Shown: in pieces, positions 30,363 through 38,303 of the stretch | Layout of the letters: every line of letters begins with the position of its first letter | Position numbering within the stretch: position 1 is the first letter of the stretch | DNA from: CANIGN01 sp964538275 | GTDB taxonomy: Bacteria > Bdellovibrionota > UBA2428 | Reading direction: 5' to 3' | Assembly (NCBI GenBank): GCA_964538275.1 | Contig: CAZIFW010000005.1 | Coordinates: forward strand, 1 to 64,000 | Length of the DNA stretch: 64,000 nt | Notes under the pieces: model-generated | The model's input: only the letters and a program-made list of their open reading frames with translations | The model's database searches: none | Told to the model about the DNA's origin: nothing | Made by a program: the position numbers and the translations under genes

Positions 30363-31090
30363 GCATGGAGCTATGCCCTGGAATCAGAGATGTTTGCATC
30401 CACTGGAAAGACGCCCCTATGCTCCAGCAGACATTTGAAGCTTTGGACCGAACAGTTTCAGAAGGTAACGATGCGTGCATTGATTGTGCAAAGTCTATTG
30501 TTGAGGTCGTCTGTCGAATGCTCATCGAACAGCTCGAATCCCCGACAAATGTTTGCAGGCCACAATCCGCAGCTCCAGCGTTTTCGGAATGGGTAACTGG
30601 TGCTGTACGCGCCCTTAAGCTGGGGGAAAATCAGAATAATAAATTTCTAAAACTTGTTTCTCAGTACCACAAATTAACTACTGCTCTAAGCGATCTGAGG
30701 AATGACTCAGGTCCGGTAAGTCACGGACGCGATGGATTCTTGTCACGATTATCTGAGCACCATCGCAGATCAGCTCTGGTATCTGCTGACGCAATAGTTA
30801 CATTTTTACATCAGGCGTATCTGGAGGCTGAACTTGATTTAGTAAAAACTCGGGAACCCTACGAAAATGAACGGCTAGTTACTCGCCACCACTTGATTGA
30901 TCAAAACATTTCTCTTGGTTCGGTTGTTAGTGATGACGGCTCCCTAGATATAGAAGTCAGACTCTCGTCAGGAGAAATAATTCAGCTTTCCGTAGAACCA
31001 AGTCGGCTATTGTATCAATTAGATCGCGAAGCCTATGTCGAGGCTTTGGCCGCGGCAAAGTCCGCCAGCGTGGCACAAAATGCTGAATAA
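30359..31090 (+). CDS. Abi-C (abortive-infection C-terminal domain)-like protein inside the RM operon
   Basis: 243 residues. The central part matches the Abi_C pattern: a helical run (FSEWVTGAVRALKLGENQN, LTTALSDLRND), then GPVSHGRDGFL, then a helix SADAIVTFL. The family occurs with type I RM systems and in abortive-infection proteins; its biochemical action is unsettled. It starts with an ATGA overlap at the end of hsdS and is followed by 107 bp before hsdR, the only real gap in this operon. The C-terminal ~70 residues are acidic and not recognised. Confidence 0.75.
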   Translation: MSMELCPGIRDVCIHWKDAPMLQQTFEALDRTVSEGNDACIDCAKSIVEVVCRMLIEQLESPTNVCRPQSAAPAFSEWVTGAVRALKLGENQNNKFLKLVSQYHKLTTALSDLRNDSGPVSHGRDGFLSRLSEHHRRSALVSADAIVTFLHQAYLEAELDLVKTREPYENERLVTRHHLIDQNISLGSVVSDDGSLDIEVRLSSGEIIQLSVEPSRLLYQLDREAYVEALAAAKSASVAQNAE

Positions 31091-31197
31091 AGATGTTTAC
31101 ACCATGCACATATGCCTGGGGCTTGCCAAAATTCGTGGCGTTTCTAGGCAGGTTTTTGAACTTGCGATCAATGAACTCTCAAGGGGAATAGATAAAA

Positions 31198-34100
31198 ATG
31201 GCTTTTATAAGTGAAGCAGAGCTCGAAGAATCTCTACTAAGTCAACTCAATGCACTTGGATACACTCTCAAAAATGAAGAAGAGGTTGGCCCAGATGGAA
31301 CGGCGCCACTTCGTGAAAGTCATGATGAGGTCGTTTTCAAGAAGAACTTGGCTACTTCTCTCAAAAAGCTCAACCCAGATTTTCCCGAAGAAGCTCTCAA
31401 CGACGCACTCAAGAAAATTACTCAATCAGAGTTTCCAGACCTGTTGACGGAAAATCGAAGAATTCACCAACTTCTCACTGACGGAGTAGATGTCGAGTAT
31501 TTTGCAAAAGACGGCACACTCACATCATCGAAAGCACGGATTATTGATTTCGAGAACCCATTGTCTAATGAATGGCTAGCTGTTTCGCAGTTCGTTATTA
31601 TCAACGGGCAGAGTAATCGTAGGCCCGATGTTGTTTTATTTTTAAATGGTCTTCCTGTTGGAGTTATTGAACTTAAGGCACCAGGGAGCGAAAGTGCGAC
31701 TATCGACTCTGCTTTTAACCAGCTTCAAACTTATAAAGAACAGATTCCCCAGCTTTTTCATGCAAATGCAGTTTTAATTATTTCAGACGGGATTATTTCC
31801 AGGATTGGCTCGTTGTCTGCCGATTTTGAGCGCTTTATGCCTTGGCGAACCAAGGACGGTAAAGACATTCTACCCAAGGGCCATCCCGAGCAGCCCATTT
31901 TAATTGAGGGTGCTCTTTCTCCTGTTCGTCTTTTGCGTCTTATGAAAGACTTTACGGTTTTTGGCGAAACTGGATTGAGCCTAATAAAAATTATTGCTGG
32001 CTACCATCAGTTCCATGCCGCGCTTGCCGCACTTGATAAAACAATTGAAGCCACTAAAACCGATGGCTCACGCAAGGTTGGTGTTGTGTGGCACACACAA
32101 GGTTCTGGAAAAAGTTATCTTATGGCTTTTTATTCTGGCCAACTTATCCGCTCTTCAGAAATGAAGAATCCGACAATTGTCATTATTACGGATCGAAACG
32201 ATCTAGATGAGCAGCTTTTTGGAACATTCTCACTATGCAAAGACTTAATACGACAAGTTCCTGTTAGGGCAGAGAGTCGCGCTGAGCTTAAGGCGCTGCT
32301 CAATAATCGAGCTGCTGGCGGCGTGATCTTCACAACCATCCAAAAGTTTTCTCCAGAAGATGCAGGTTCCGAACAGTCTAGCCTTACCGACCGAGAGAAC
32401 GTGGTTGTGATTGCCGATGAAGCGCATCGCACTCAGTACGGATTTAAGGCCAAAGTAAATCGCACGACTGGCCAGATGCAGTATGGCTTTGCGAAGTATC
32501 TAAGAGACGCTCTTCCCAATGCTTCTTATATTGGCTTCACTGGTACGCCAGTTGAAGCAACAGACGTAAACACACCTGCGGTATTCGGAAATTATATTGA
32601 TATTTATGACATCAGCCGCGCAGTAGAAGACGGAGCTACGGTTCCCATTTACTACGAATCGCGACTTGCCCGAATTGAGTTAGATGAAGAGCAAATGCCA
32701 GTACTAGATGCAGCCATCGAAGAACAGCTCGATGATATTGATGACCCATCTGAGAAAGAACGTCAAAAGCAAAAACTTGCAACAGTTGAAGCTCTTGTTG
32801 GATCTGACAATCGTCTTGATGCCGTGGCGGAAGATATCGTTAAACACTTTGAGGCGCGACTTGAAGCCCTTGATGGCAAAGCGATGATTGTTTGTATGAG
32901 TCGCCGCATATGCGTCAAGCTATACGAAGCACTCGTAAAAATCAGACCTAGTTGGCACTCAGACGATGATCAAAAAGGTGTGCTTAAAGTCGTCATGACG
33001 GGCGCAGCCTCTGATCCCCTTGAGTGGCAAAAGCATATCGGGAATCCTCAAAAGAAAAGACGAGAGCTGCTCGCTAAGCGAGCGAAAGACGCTAAAGATC
33101 CTCTAAAAATTGTAATTGTGAGAGACATGTGGCTCACGGGCTTTGATGCACCCAGTATGCACACGATGTATGTCGATAAACCGATGCAAGGCCACGGTTT
33201 GATGCAGGCTATTGCGCGCGTGAATCGCGTTTTTAAAGATAAACCAGCGGGACTTATTGTGGACTACATCGGCATTGTTCAGAATTTGAAAGGTGCTCTG
33301 AATACATATTCTCCACAAGATCGTGAAAAAACAGGAGTAGACCAGCAGAAGGCGATTTCTGTTCTCAAAGAGAAATATGAAATTGTTTGCGACATGTTTC
33401 ACGGTTTTGATCACAAGCGGGCACTGAGTGCCACGGCTGACGTTCGGCTCAAGATAATGGCTGAGGCGCTTGAATGGGTTCTCGATAAGCAAAATCAATG
33501 GGCAAAAAAGGAGGAGTCTCCTGAAGCTAAGATTAAAGCCCACCGAAGGTTTCAAGATGCTGTTCTCGCTCTCTCGGTTGCATACTCGTTAGCCTCATCA
33601 AGCAAAGAAGGTCAGGCAATTCGAGACGAGGTCGGATTTTTTCAAGCAATCCGTGAGGCGCTAGTAAAAAGTGTTGGAGGCACCGGTAAGTCCAGAGAAT
33701 CAAAAGAGTTAGCCATTCGCCAAATTATCAATTCAGCAATCGTATCTACAGAGATAGTTGATATTCTGAAAGCTGCGGGGCTCAAGTCGCCCGACATCTC
33801 TATTTTATCCGATGAATTTCTACACGAAATGCAGAGCATGGATAAAAAGAATCTGGCTCTCGAAGCCCTCCGAAGACTTCTTGAGGGCGACATTAAGTCA
33901 AAGAGCAAAACTAATGTAGTGGTGACTCGCGCTTTTACTGAAAGACTTGAGGCTGCAGTGGCTCGATACCATGCAGGCGCACTTACTACTGCTGAAGTCA
34001 TTCAAGTATTGATTGGAATAGCTAAAGACATTCGAGCCTCTCGTAAACGCGGAGAAGAATCAGGACTCTCGGATGATGAGATCGCTTTCTACGACGCTCT

Positions 34101-34353
34101 AGCTGAGAATGATTCAGCGGTTCAAGTTATGGGTGACGATAAGTTGAAGCTGATTGCCCATGAGGTTCTCGTTGGATTGAAGCAAAACGTATCGGTGGAC
34201 TGGGCGCATCGAGATGCCGCCCGCGCTCGCCTCAGGGTCTTAGTAAAACGGATTCTACGTAAGTATGGATACCCACCAGATTTACAGGATATTGCAGTTC
34301 AGACAGTGCTTCAGCAGGCCGAAGTGCTTTGTAAAAATTGGATGTCAGCTTAA
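31198..34353 (+). CDS. hsdR: Type I restriction endonuclease/translocase subunit HsdR
   Basis: 1051 residues. The N-terminal PD-(D/E)xK nuclease carries RPDVVLFLNGLPVGVIELKAP (Asp and ExK). The translocase has Walker A TQGSGKSYL (~residue 302), DEAH as IADEAHRTQ (~406), GFTGTPVE, and C-terminal motifs FDAPSMHTMYVDKPM and QAIARVNRVF. ATP-driven translocation precedes cutting of unmodified DNA. An AAGGGG ribosome site precedes the ATG. The TAA overlaps the next ATG by one base, linking the nucleotidyltransferase to the RM operon. Confidence 0.95.
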   Translation: MAFISEAELEESLLSQLNALGYTLKNEEEVGPDGTAPLRESHDEVVFKKNLATSLKKLNPDFPEEALNDALKKITQSEFPDLLTENRRIHQLLTDGVDVEYFAKDGTLTSSKARIIDFENPLSNEWLAVSQFVIINGQSNRRPDVVLFLNGLPVGVIELKAPGSESATIDSAFNQLQTYKEQIPQLFHANAVLIISDGIISRIGSLSADFERFMPWRTKDGKDILPKGHPEQPILIEGALSPVRLLRLMKDFTVFGETGLSLIKIIAGYHQFHAALAALDKTIEATKTDGSRKVGVVWHTQGSGKSYLMAFYSGQLIRSSEMKNPTIVIITDRNDLDEQLFGTFSLCKDLIRQVPVRAESRAELKALLNNRAAGGVIFTTIQKFSPEDAGSEQSSLTDRENVVVIADEAHRTQYGFKAKVNRTTGQMQYGFAKYLRDALPNASYIGFTGTPVEATDVNTPAVFGNYIDIYDISRAVEDGATVPIYYESRLARIELDEEQMPVLDAAIEEQLDDIDDPSEKERQKQKLATVEALVGSDNRLDAVAEDIVKHFEARLEALDGKAMIVCMSRRICVKLYEALVKIRPSWHSDDDQKGVLKVVMTGAASDPLEWQKHIGNPQKKRRELLAKRAKDAKDPLKIVIVRDMWLTGFDAPSMHTMYVDKPMQGHGLMQAIARVNRVFKDKPAGLIVDYIGIVQNLKGALNTYSPQDREKTGVDQQKAISVLKEKYEIVCDMFHGFDHKRALSATADVRLKIMAEALEWVLDKQNQWAKKEESPEAKIKAHRRFQDAVLALSVAYSLASSSKEGQAIRDEVGFFQAIREALVKSVGGTGKSRESKELAIRQIINSAIVSTEIVDILKAAGLKSPDISILSDEFLHEMQSMDKKNLALEALRRLLEGDIKSKSKTNVVVTRAFTERLEAAVARYHAGALTTAEVIQVLIGIAKDIRASRKRGEESGLSDDEIAFYDALAENDSAVQVMGDDKLKLIAHEVLVGLKQNVSVDWAHRDAARARLRVLVKRILRKYGYPPDLQDIAVQTVLQQAEVLCKNWMSA

Positions 34354-35111
34354 TGTCAGCTGCAATTTATCTTTCTAGCATATTGAGTAAATATCAGCCA
34401 AATACATCAGACATTTACGTTGCTCGTTTGCATTTAGAGCCTTTGATTAAGAAGTGGGCTCATGAATATTTTGTTGAACTGAAAAACTCTGGATCAATGG
34501 CAAAGGGGACTGGGCTTAATGTAAATTCAGATTTGGATTTTTTAGTTTCTCTCAGGAATGATTTGGATACTGGTTTAAAAGAAATTTTTAAAAGTTTACT
34601 TTATTTTTTACAATCTAATGGCTTTCCTAAAGCTAAGCCACAAAATGTATCTATCAACATAAATTTTATGAATAAAAGCATAGATATTAGTCCGGCAAGA
34701 AGACACTCTGGAAATTCTACTAACGATCACAGTATCTACTTGTCCCGTCAGGATACGTGGAAAAAAACTAATATTGATGAACATATTCGCTTGGTGTGCA
34801 GCTCAAATAGGATCAGTGAAATTAAACTTACTAAGGTGTGGAGATACAATCGCACCGTAGAGTTTCCATCTCTCTTGATCGAGGTGATGACAATCGAAGC
34901 TCTAAGTGGAGTATACAATACTGACCTTTCGGATAACTTTTTGAAGGTCTTGGGGTTTGTGAGAGATAACATAGTGACAAGAGATTTTTATGACCCAGGA
35001 AATACAAATAATGTCCTGAGTGACTCTTTGTCTATGATTGAAAAACAGCAGATTAGAAATATGGCGATTAATTCTCTCAACGCTAAAACATGGGGTGAGA
35101 TCGTGTGGTGA
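34353..35111 (+). CDS. CD-NTase/OAS-like nucleotidyltransferase
   Basis: The start is ATG at 34353, sharing a base with the hsdR stop; an upstream TTG would run into hsdR. The 252-residue product has the Pol-beta superfamily signature GSMAKGTG...NSDLDFLVSL (Gly47-Ser48, Asp60, Asp62) and a third acidic residue in KSIDISPAR (Asp111). This matches the OAS/CD-NTase class (GSxxxGTx...SDxD) better than the short MNT antitoxins. CD-NTases make cyclic oligonucleotides in CBASS. Here no classic CBASS effector follows; the next gene is a DUF6602 protein. A non-cyclising NTase that modifies tRNA or protein is the main alternative. Confidence 0.72.
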   Translation: MSAAIYLSSILSKYQPNTSDIYVARLHLEPLIKKWAHEYFVELKNSGSMAKGTGLNVNSDLDFLVSLRNDLDTGLKEIFKSLLYFLQSNGFPKAKPQNVSININFMNKSIDISPARRHSGNSTNDHSIYLSRQDTWKKTNIDEHIRLVCSSNRISEIKLTKVWRYNRTVEFPSLLIEVMTIEALSGVYNTDLSDNFLKVLGFVRDNIVTRDFYDPGNTNNVLSDSLSMIEKQQIRNMAINSLNAKTWGEIVW

Positions 35112-35114
35112 AGT

Positions 35115-35828
35115 ATGAGTAAAGTAAATCTAGAAGAACTCTTCAGGCAACTTCAAGCTGAGATGCTATTGTCATTGGGGATATTGGCCCATGTGCCACA
35201 TCCAACAGATAAGGGCGATATTTCAGAAGAAAAATGGATTTCTTTCTTAAGTAAATATTTGCCTAAGAGATACTCGGTTTCAAAGGGCACGGTTGTTGAC
35301 CATGAAGGATCGTTGAGCCAGCAAATAGATATTGTGATTTTCGACAATCAATATTCTCCACTTATTTTTAATGATGGTGCTATGAAGTATATTCCAGCTG
35401 AAAGTGTCTATGCTGTATTTGAAGTAAAACCTGAGATAAAAAAAGAATATATTGATTATGCATCTCAAAAAATAGAGTCAGTTCGCTCTCTCAAGCGCAC
35501 AAATAACGACGTCTATCATGCAGGCGGCAAATATGAACCTAAGGATGAGAAGGATAGGTTTCAGATTCTTGGAGGTATCCTTGCCGCAAGAGGTTGGAGT
35601 AATTTCGAGGATAGAATCAAAGAACATATAGCCCCTTTAACTGGTAACAAAGAAATCAACATCGGTTGTTGTTTGGAAATGGGTTGTTTTAGTAAAGTCG
35701 ATGGCTCACTAAAGGTTGGCTCGAATGAGTTTGCTTTGATGTCCTTTTTTACTCAGCTTCATGAAGCACTTAGAAAAATGGGGACCGTCTGGCCTTTGGA
35801 TATAAATAAATACTATCCATTTAGATAG
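35115..35828 (+). CDS. DUF6602 / PD-(D/E)xK-nuclease-like protein
   Basis: 237 residues, 3 bp after the nucleotidyltransferase stop. The core reads as a PD-(D/E)xK fold: SQQIDIVIFDNQYSPLI (Asp72) followed by AVFEVKPE (Glu103-x-Lys105), preceded by a helical leader. It resembles the DUF6602 family. In the NTase operon it is the obvious candidate effector, a nuclease controlled by an NTase product or by nucleotidylation; this is inference. It ends the RM-linked transcription unit. Confidence 0.65.
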   Translation: MSKVNLEELFRQLQAEMLLSLGILAHVPHPTDKGDISEEKWISFLSKYLPKRYSVSKGTVVDHEGSLSQQIDIVIFDNQYSPLIFNDGAMKYIPAESVYAVFEVKPEIKKEYIDYASQKIESVRSLKRTNNDVYHAGGKYEPKDEKDRFQILGGILAARGWSNFEDRIKEHIAPLTGNKEINIGCCLEMGCFSKVDGSLKVGSNEFALMSFFTQLHEALRKMGTVWPLDINKYYPFR

Positions 35829-35880
35829 TAAGGCTGCTGATTAATCGAAATTTATTCTATGCTGCAGATAAGATGAAAGA

Positions 35881-36036
35881 GTGTTGTTTGAGTATCTTGA
35901 TTTCAATGTTGTGAGTTCATCGGGATGTGGGGCTTTGCCTGCCGTTGCAACGTGCGCATTTGGTATAGCTTCTAGCAATCAAATTCAACTTAACTGTCCG
36001 GACATTGGAATAAACGACACTTTTTATCGTCTCTGA
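35881..36036 (+). pseudogene. Possible gene remnant or small ORF (51 codons)
   Basis: An open frame from GTG at 35881 to TGA at 36034, too short for routine ORF calling. The peptide (ALPAVATCAFGIASSNQIQL, then DIGINDTFYRL) looks protein-like, but there is no ribosome site and a stop lies three codons upstream. It may be the 3' remnant of a lost gene between the RM operon and the regulators. I do not recognise the family. Confidence 0.25.
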
Positions 36037-36039
36037 GTC

Positions 36040-36058
36040 TGTGTCCTATTGCGACACA
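36040..36058. promoter_or_regulatory. Island operator 3: TGTGTC-N7-GACACA at the regulator gene
   Basis: Perfect dyad, TGTGTC at 36040-36045 and GACACA at 36053-36058, directly abutting the start region of the small winged-helix gene; its last base is the A of an ATG. This position is what autoregulation by the adjacent regulator(s) would need. Confidence 0.75.
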
Positions 36059-36075
36059 TGCGCATGAGAAAAAGA

Positions 36076-36315
36076 ATGAGTATGCCTAGGAACAATCAAC
36101 CTATACGGGTTTTGAGTATTCTTATAAGGCTCTGTGCGTTTCAAAAGACGGGGCTGACAATTAAGGAATTGATGGAATATGCAGATGTGGATCGTAGAAC
36201 ACTGTATCGGGATTTTGACGCTATTAAGGCGGCTGGCGTTGAACTTGAGAGCACACGAAACTCGGGATCGCTGCGAATTAGAATTGCTCGAATTCCTGGA
36301 TTAATTGAGGATTAA
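36076..36315 (+). CDS. Stand-alone winged-helix DNA-binding protein (79 aa)
   Basis: One HTH_11/DeoR-like winged helix: IRVLSILIRLCAF, LTIKELMEYADVDRRTLYRDFDAIKAAG. The same kind of domain forms the N-terminus of the WYL regulator that starts 35 bp downstream, but here the WYL sensor half is absent. Start choice is uncertain: ATGs at 36058, 36064, 36076 and 36082 are in frame, and 36076 begins MSMPRNNQ, parallel to the WYL protein's MSRNDQ. It could be a truncated paralogue, a competitor, or a dedicated repressor of the shared operator. Confidence 0.65.
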   Translation: MSMPRNNQPIRVLSILIRLCAFQKTGLTIKELMEYADVDRRTLYRDFDAIKAAGVELESTRNSGSLRIRIARIPGLIED

Positions 36316-36350
36316 CATAAATCCCAAATAGAACTCCGATAATTAATGAA

Positions 36351-37367
36351 ATGTCTAGAAACGATCAAGCAAGCAGGATTCTTAGGATCATTAGCTTGTT
36401 AGAGCATTCGTCTGAGGGACTGCGCGTGCAGGATTTAGTTTCTACACTAAACGATCAGGGCTTTGGGTGTACTCGAAGAACTGTGTATCGAGATTTAGAT
36501 GCCATACAGGGGTGTGGATTTCCCGTGGAAAACTCTGATAGTGGCACCGACACAGGCACGTGGAGAATATCTAGACTTAAAAACATTGGAACAAAAGTTG
36601 TAGTTACTTACGAAGAACTTTTGGCTTTGTTCTTGGCAAGGGAATCTTTAAAAAGTTACGAAGGCTCAACATTCTATGCTTCGTTAGAAACTTTCTTTAA
36701 AAAGTTTGAAAGTATGCTGGGCGACAACTCAGCAACACTTTTGAGAAATTTTTGCTCAACAGTGGGACTTAAGGCCAAGTCGCAGTGGGCGGGCAAGGTG
36801 CCCAAATCTTTTTTGGACGACATTCATGGGGCTTGTGCGAGCGGCTCTCAGCTTGCAATCGAATATGTGGCAGCGTCGGGCGATGGCGCGGGTAAATCTG
36901 TAAAAAGAGAACTCGGTCCTGAATGTGTGTACTTTGCCGATTCGGGCGCGTATTTGGTGGCCTTTGATTTTGCAAAAGAAGACTTTAGAGTTTTCTCGAT
37001 TTCTAGAATTAAATCAGTGAAGGTGCTTGAGAGTGCCTATGCTTCTAAGATTTCTAGTCCCGAACAATTCTTTGAAGGTAACTTTGGATTGGTGGGATCG
37101 GGGAAGCTATCGAATGTAGAACTTTTGCTAGAGGGCAACATGGCTCCCTATGTGGTTGAGCGCAAATGGCATAAATCGCAGAAAGTTAAAAAGCACGGCG
37201 ATCAATATACGCTATCGCTTGAAGTAAAAATAAATTCTGAGTTGGTATCTTGGGTCTTAAGTCTCGGTGCTGATGCTACCGTGCTAGCTCCGCAAGAGCT
37301 TGCGGATGCGGTAAATAAAGCCGCGTTGTTAATTTTGGATAAATATAAACCTAAAAAAGCTGCATAG
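36351..37367 (+). CDS. WYL-domain transcriptional regulator of the defence island
   Basis: 338 residues. N-terminal winged helix (ASRILRIISLLEHSSEGLRVQDLV, CTRRTVYRDLDAIQGCGFPV), then a WYL-type SH3-like ligand domain around residues 165-230 (LAIEYVAAS, GPECVYFADSGAYLVAFD, FRVFSISRIKSVKVLE). The WCX-like C-terminal domain ends WVLSLGADATVLAPQELADAV. WYL regulators such as BrxR and CapW bind dyads in front of phage-defence genes and respond to nucleic-acid ligands. The gene lies in the centre of a region where a common dyad precedes seven transcription units. Its last 51 bp (with a little 3' flank) are duplicated at 38199. Confidence 0.88.
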   Translation: MSRNDQASRILRIISLLEHSSEGLRVQDLVSTLNDQGFGCTRRTVYRDLDAIQGCGFPVENSDSGTDTGTWRISRLKNIGTKVVVTYEELLALFLARESLKSYEGSTFYASLETFFKKFESMLGDNSATLLRNFCSTVGLKAKSQWAGKVPKSFLDDIHGACASGSQLAIEYVAASGDGAGKSVKRELGPECVYFADSGAYLVAFDFAKEDFRVFSISRIKSVKVLESAYASKISSPEQFFEGNFGLVGSGKLSNVELLLEGNMAPYVVERKWHKSQKVKKHGDQYTLSLEVKINSELVSWVLSLGADATVLAPQELADAVNKAALLILDKYKPKKAA

Positions 37368-37378
37368 ATGAGTGTGTG
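37328..37378. repeat. 51-bp direct repeat, copy 1 (3' end of WYL gene)
   Basis: Covers the last codons of the WYL gene (LILDKYKPKKAA stop) plus 11 bp. An identical 51-bp copy is at 38199-38249. The two copies flank the toxin-antitoxin cassette, so the cassette appears to have entered at the gene's 3' end while restoring that end. Confidence 0.85.
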
Positions 37379-37408
37379 CGGGTGTTGGATAATCAAGATT
37401 TAATTGCG

Positions 37409-37422
37409 CCCCAGCGCTGGGG
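37409..37422. repeat. CCCCAGCGCTGGGG palindrome (site 2)
   Basis: Perfect 14-bp palindrome followed by TGG, 41 bp after the WYL stop and near the 3' end of the convergent antitoxin gene. Confidence 0.7.
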
Positions 37423-37447
37423 TGGCCGCAAAGTCTTAAAATTCTCG

Positions 37448-37735
37448 CTAAACTGCTTTCGGGAGTTTGGGGGCCTTGCTTAACTCTATGTCTACTTTTC
37501 CGCCAAGTTTTCTGTAATATTCCAAAAGCTTTTCTAGGCTAAGCAAAGAAAGTTTTCCGTTTAAGAGTTCGCTCACTCTAGGTTGCGGCTGGTCAAGGAG
37601 CTTAGAGAGTTCGTGCTGGGTGAGCTTAGATTTTTTTACCGATTCAAGAATTCTTGTAAGAACTTTGGACTTAAGCTCAAGCATGAACGCTTTTTCGGCA
37701 TCGTATCCCAGTTCGTGAAATATACTTTTACTCAT
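37448..37735 (-). CDS. XRE-family antitoxin (HigA-like) of a type II TA pair
   Basis: 95 residues with a helix-turn-helix: LTQHELSKLLDQPQPRVSELLNGKLSLLSLEKLLEYY. This is the antitoxin type that partners Gp49/HigB-like toxins in toxin-first order. It follows the toxin gene by 4 bp. It should neutralise the toxin by binding and repress the shared promoter. The pair is the whole cargo between the two 51-bp repeats. Confidence 0.85.
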   Translation of the reverse strand: MSKSIFHELGYDAEKAFMLELKSKVLTRILESVKKSKLTQHELSKLLDQPQPRVSELLNGKLSLLSLEKLLEYYRKLGGKVDIELSKAPKLPKAV

Positions 37736-37739
37736 ATCG

Positions 37740-38090
37740 TTATCCCTTACCTTTCAAGGTTTCTTTAGCATTTTTATAGCGAGCTGTTATAAGCGCTAAG
37801 TTCAGCTTTTCAGTCTTTCGTGTTTTCTTTTGAAAAGCATGTAAGACATGTATGGCGCTTTTTTCAATTAGAACGTAAGCGACTCTGTACCAACCAGCTG
37901 CATCTTGTTCTTTTAGTTCCCATACACCTGCGCCTACTGATTTTAGGGGTCTAGCTTTGAGTGGGTCTTTCCCATCTTGTAGTAAGTAAAGCTGGTATCC
38001 TAAATCCTCCTTAATGTTGTCAGGAAACTCCAAAAACTCTTTTTTTGAGTTTCCAATCCAGATGATGCTCTTAAGCGCCATACTATCCAT
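37740..38090 (-). CDS. Gp49/HigB-like (RelE-superfamily) toxin
   Basis: Starts at ATG 38090 (MDSMALKSIIWIG); ATG 38081 is also possible, while a TTG at 38117 falls in the promoter. Recognisable Gp49-family segments are SKKEFLEFPDNIKEDLGYQLYL, DPLKARPLKSVGAGVWELKE, WYRVAYVL and HVLHAFQKKTRKTEK. Such toxins cleave mRNA on the ribosome. Upstream (38085-38130) are overlapping dyads (ATCAC...GTGAT and GTATAC-type arms), a likely antitoxin operator. Confidence 0.85.
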   Translation of the reverse strand: MDSMALKSIIWIGNSKKEFLEFPDNIKEDLGYQLYLLQDGKDPLKARPLKSVGAGVWELKEQDAAGWYRVAYVLIEKSAIHVLHAFQKKTRKTEKLNLALITARYKNAKETLKGKG

Positions 38091-38198
38091 TGTATCACTA
38101 CTAGCTGTGATATACAATATAATGTATACGAAAAAATGTATATTAGCGTCCGTAATGTCAGCATGGTAGGGCTCTTAGCCCCTTAGGTGTCCGTATTC

Positions 38199-38249
38199 GT
38201 TAATTTTGGATAAATATAAACCTAAAAAAGCTGCATAGATGAGTGTGTG
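38199..38249. repeat. 51-bp direct repeat, copy 2
   Basis: Exact copy of 37328-37378, now lying outside any coding gene, between the TA cassette promoter and island operator 4. It carries the codons for the WYL C-terminus but no gene in front of it. Confidence 0.85.
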
Positions 38250-38258
38250 GGCAAGGGC

Positions 38259-38277
38259 GGTGTCCTCTGGTGACACG
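38259..38277. promoter_or_regulatory. Island operator 4: (G)GTGTC-N7-GACAC(G)
   Basis: Inner half-sites GTGTC/GACAC are perfect with spacer CTCTGGT; only the outermost bases differ from consensus. It lies 21 bp upstream of the next start codon and 9 bp upstream of its -10 box. Confidence 0.7.
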
Positions 38278-38284
38278 ATTGCCT

Positions 38285-38303
38285 CTCATACTAGTTGTAT
38301 GAG
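38285..38303 (+). promoter_or_regulatory. -10 box and dyad at a leaderless start
   Basis: CATACT at 38287-38292 is a plausible -10; seven bases later is the ATG at 38299, so the transcript would begin on the start codon. A dyad CTCATAC-TAGTT-GTATGAG spans 38285-38303. Island operator 4 covers the -35 region. Confidence 0.45.
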
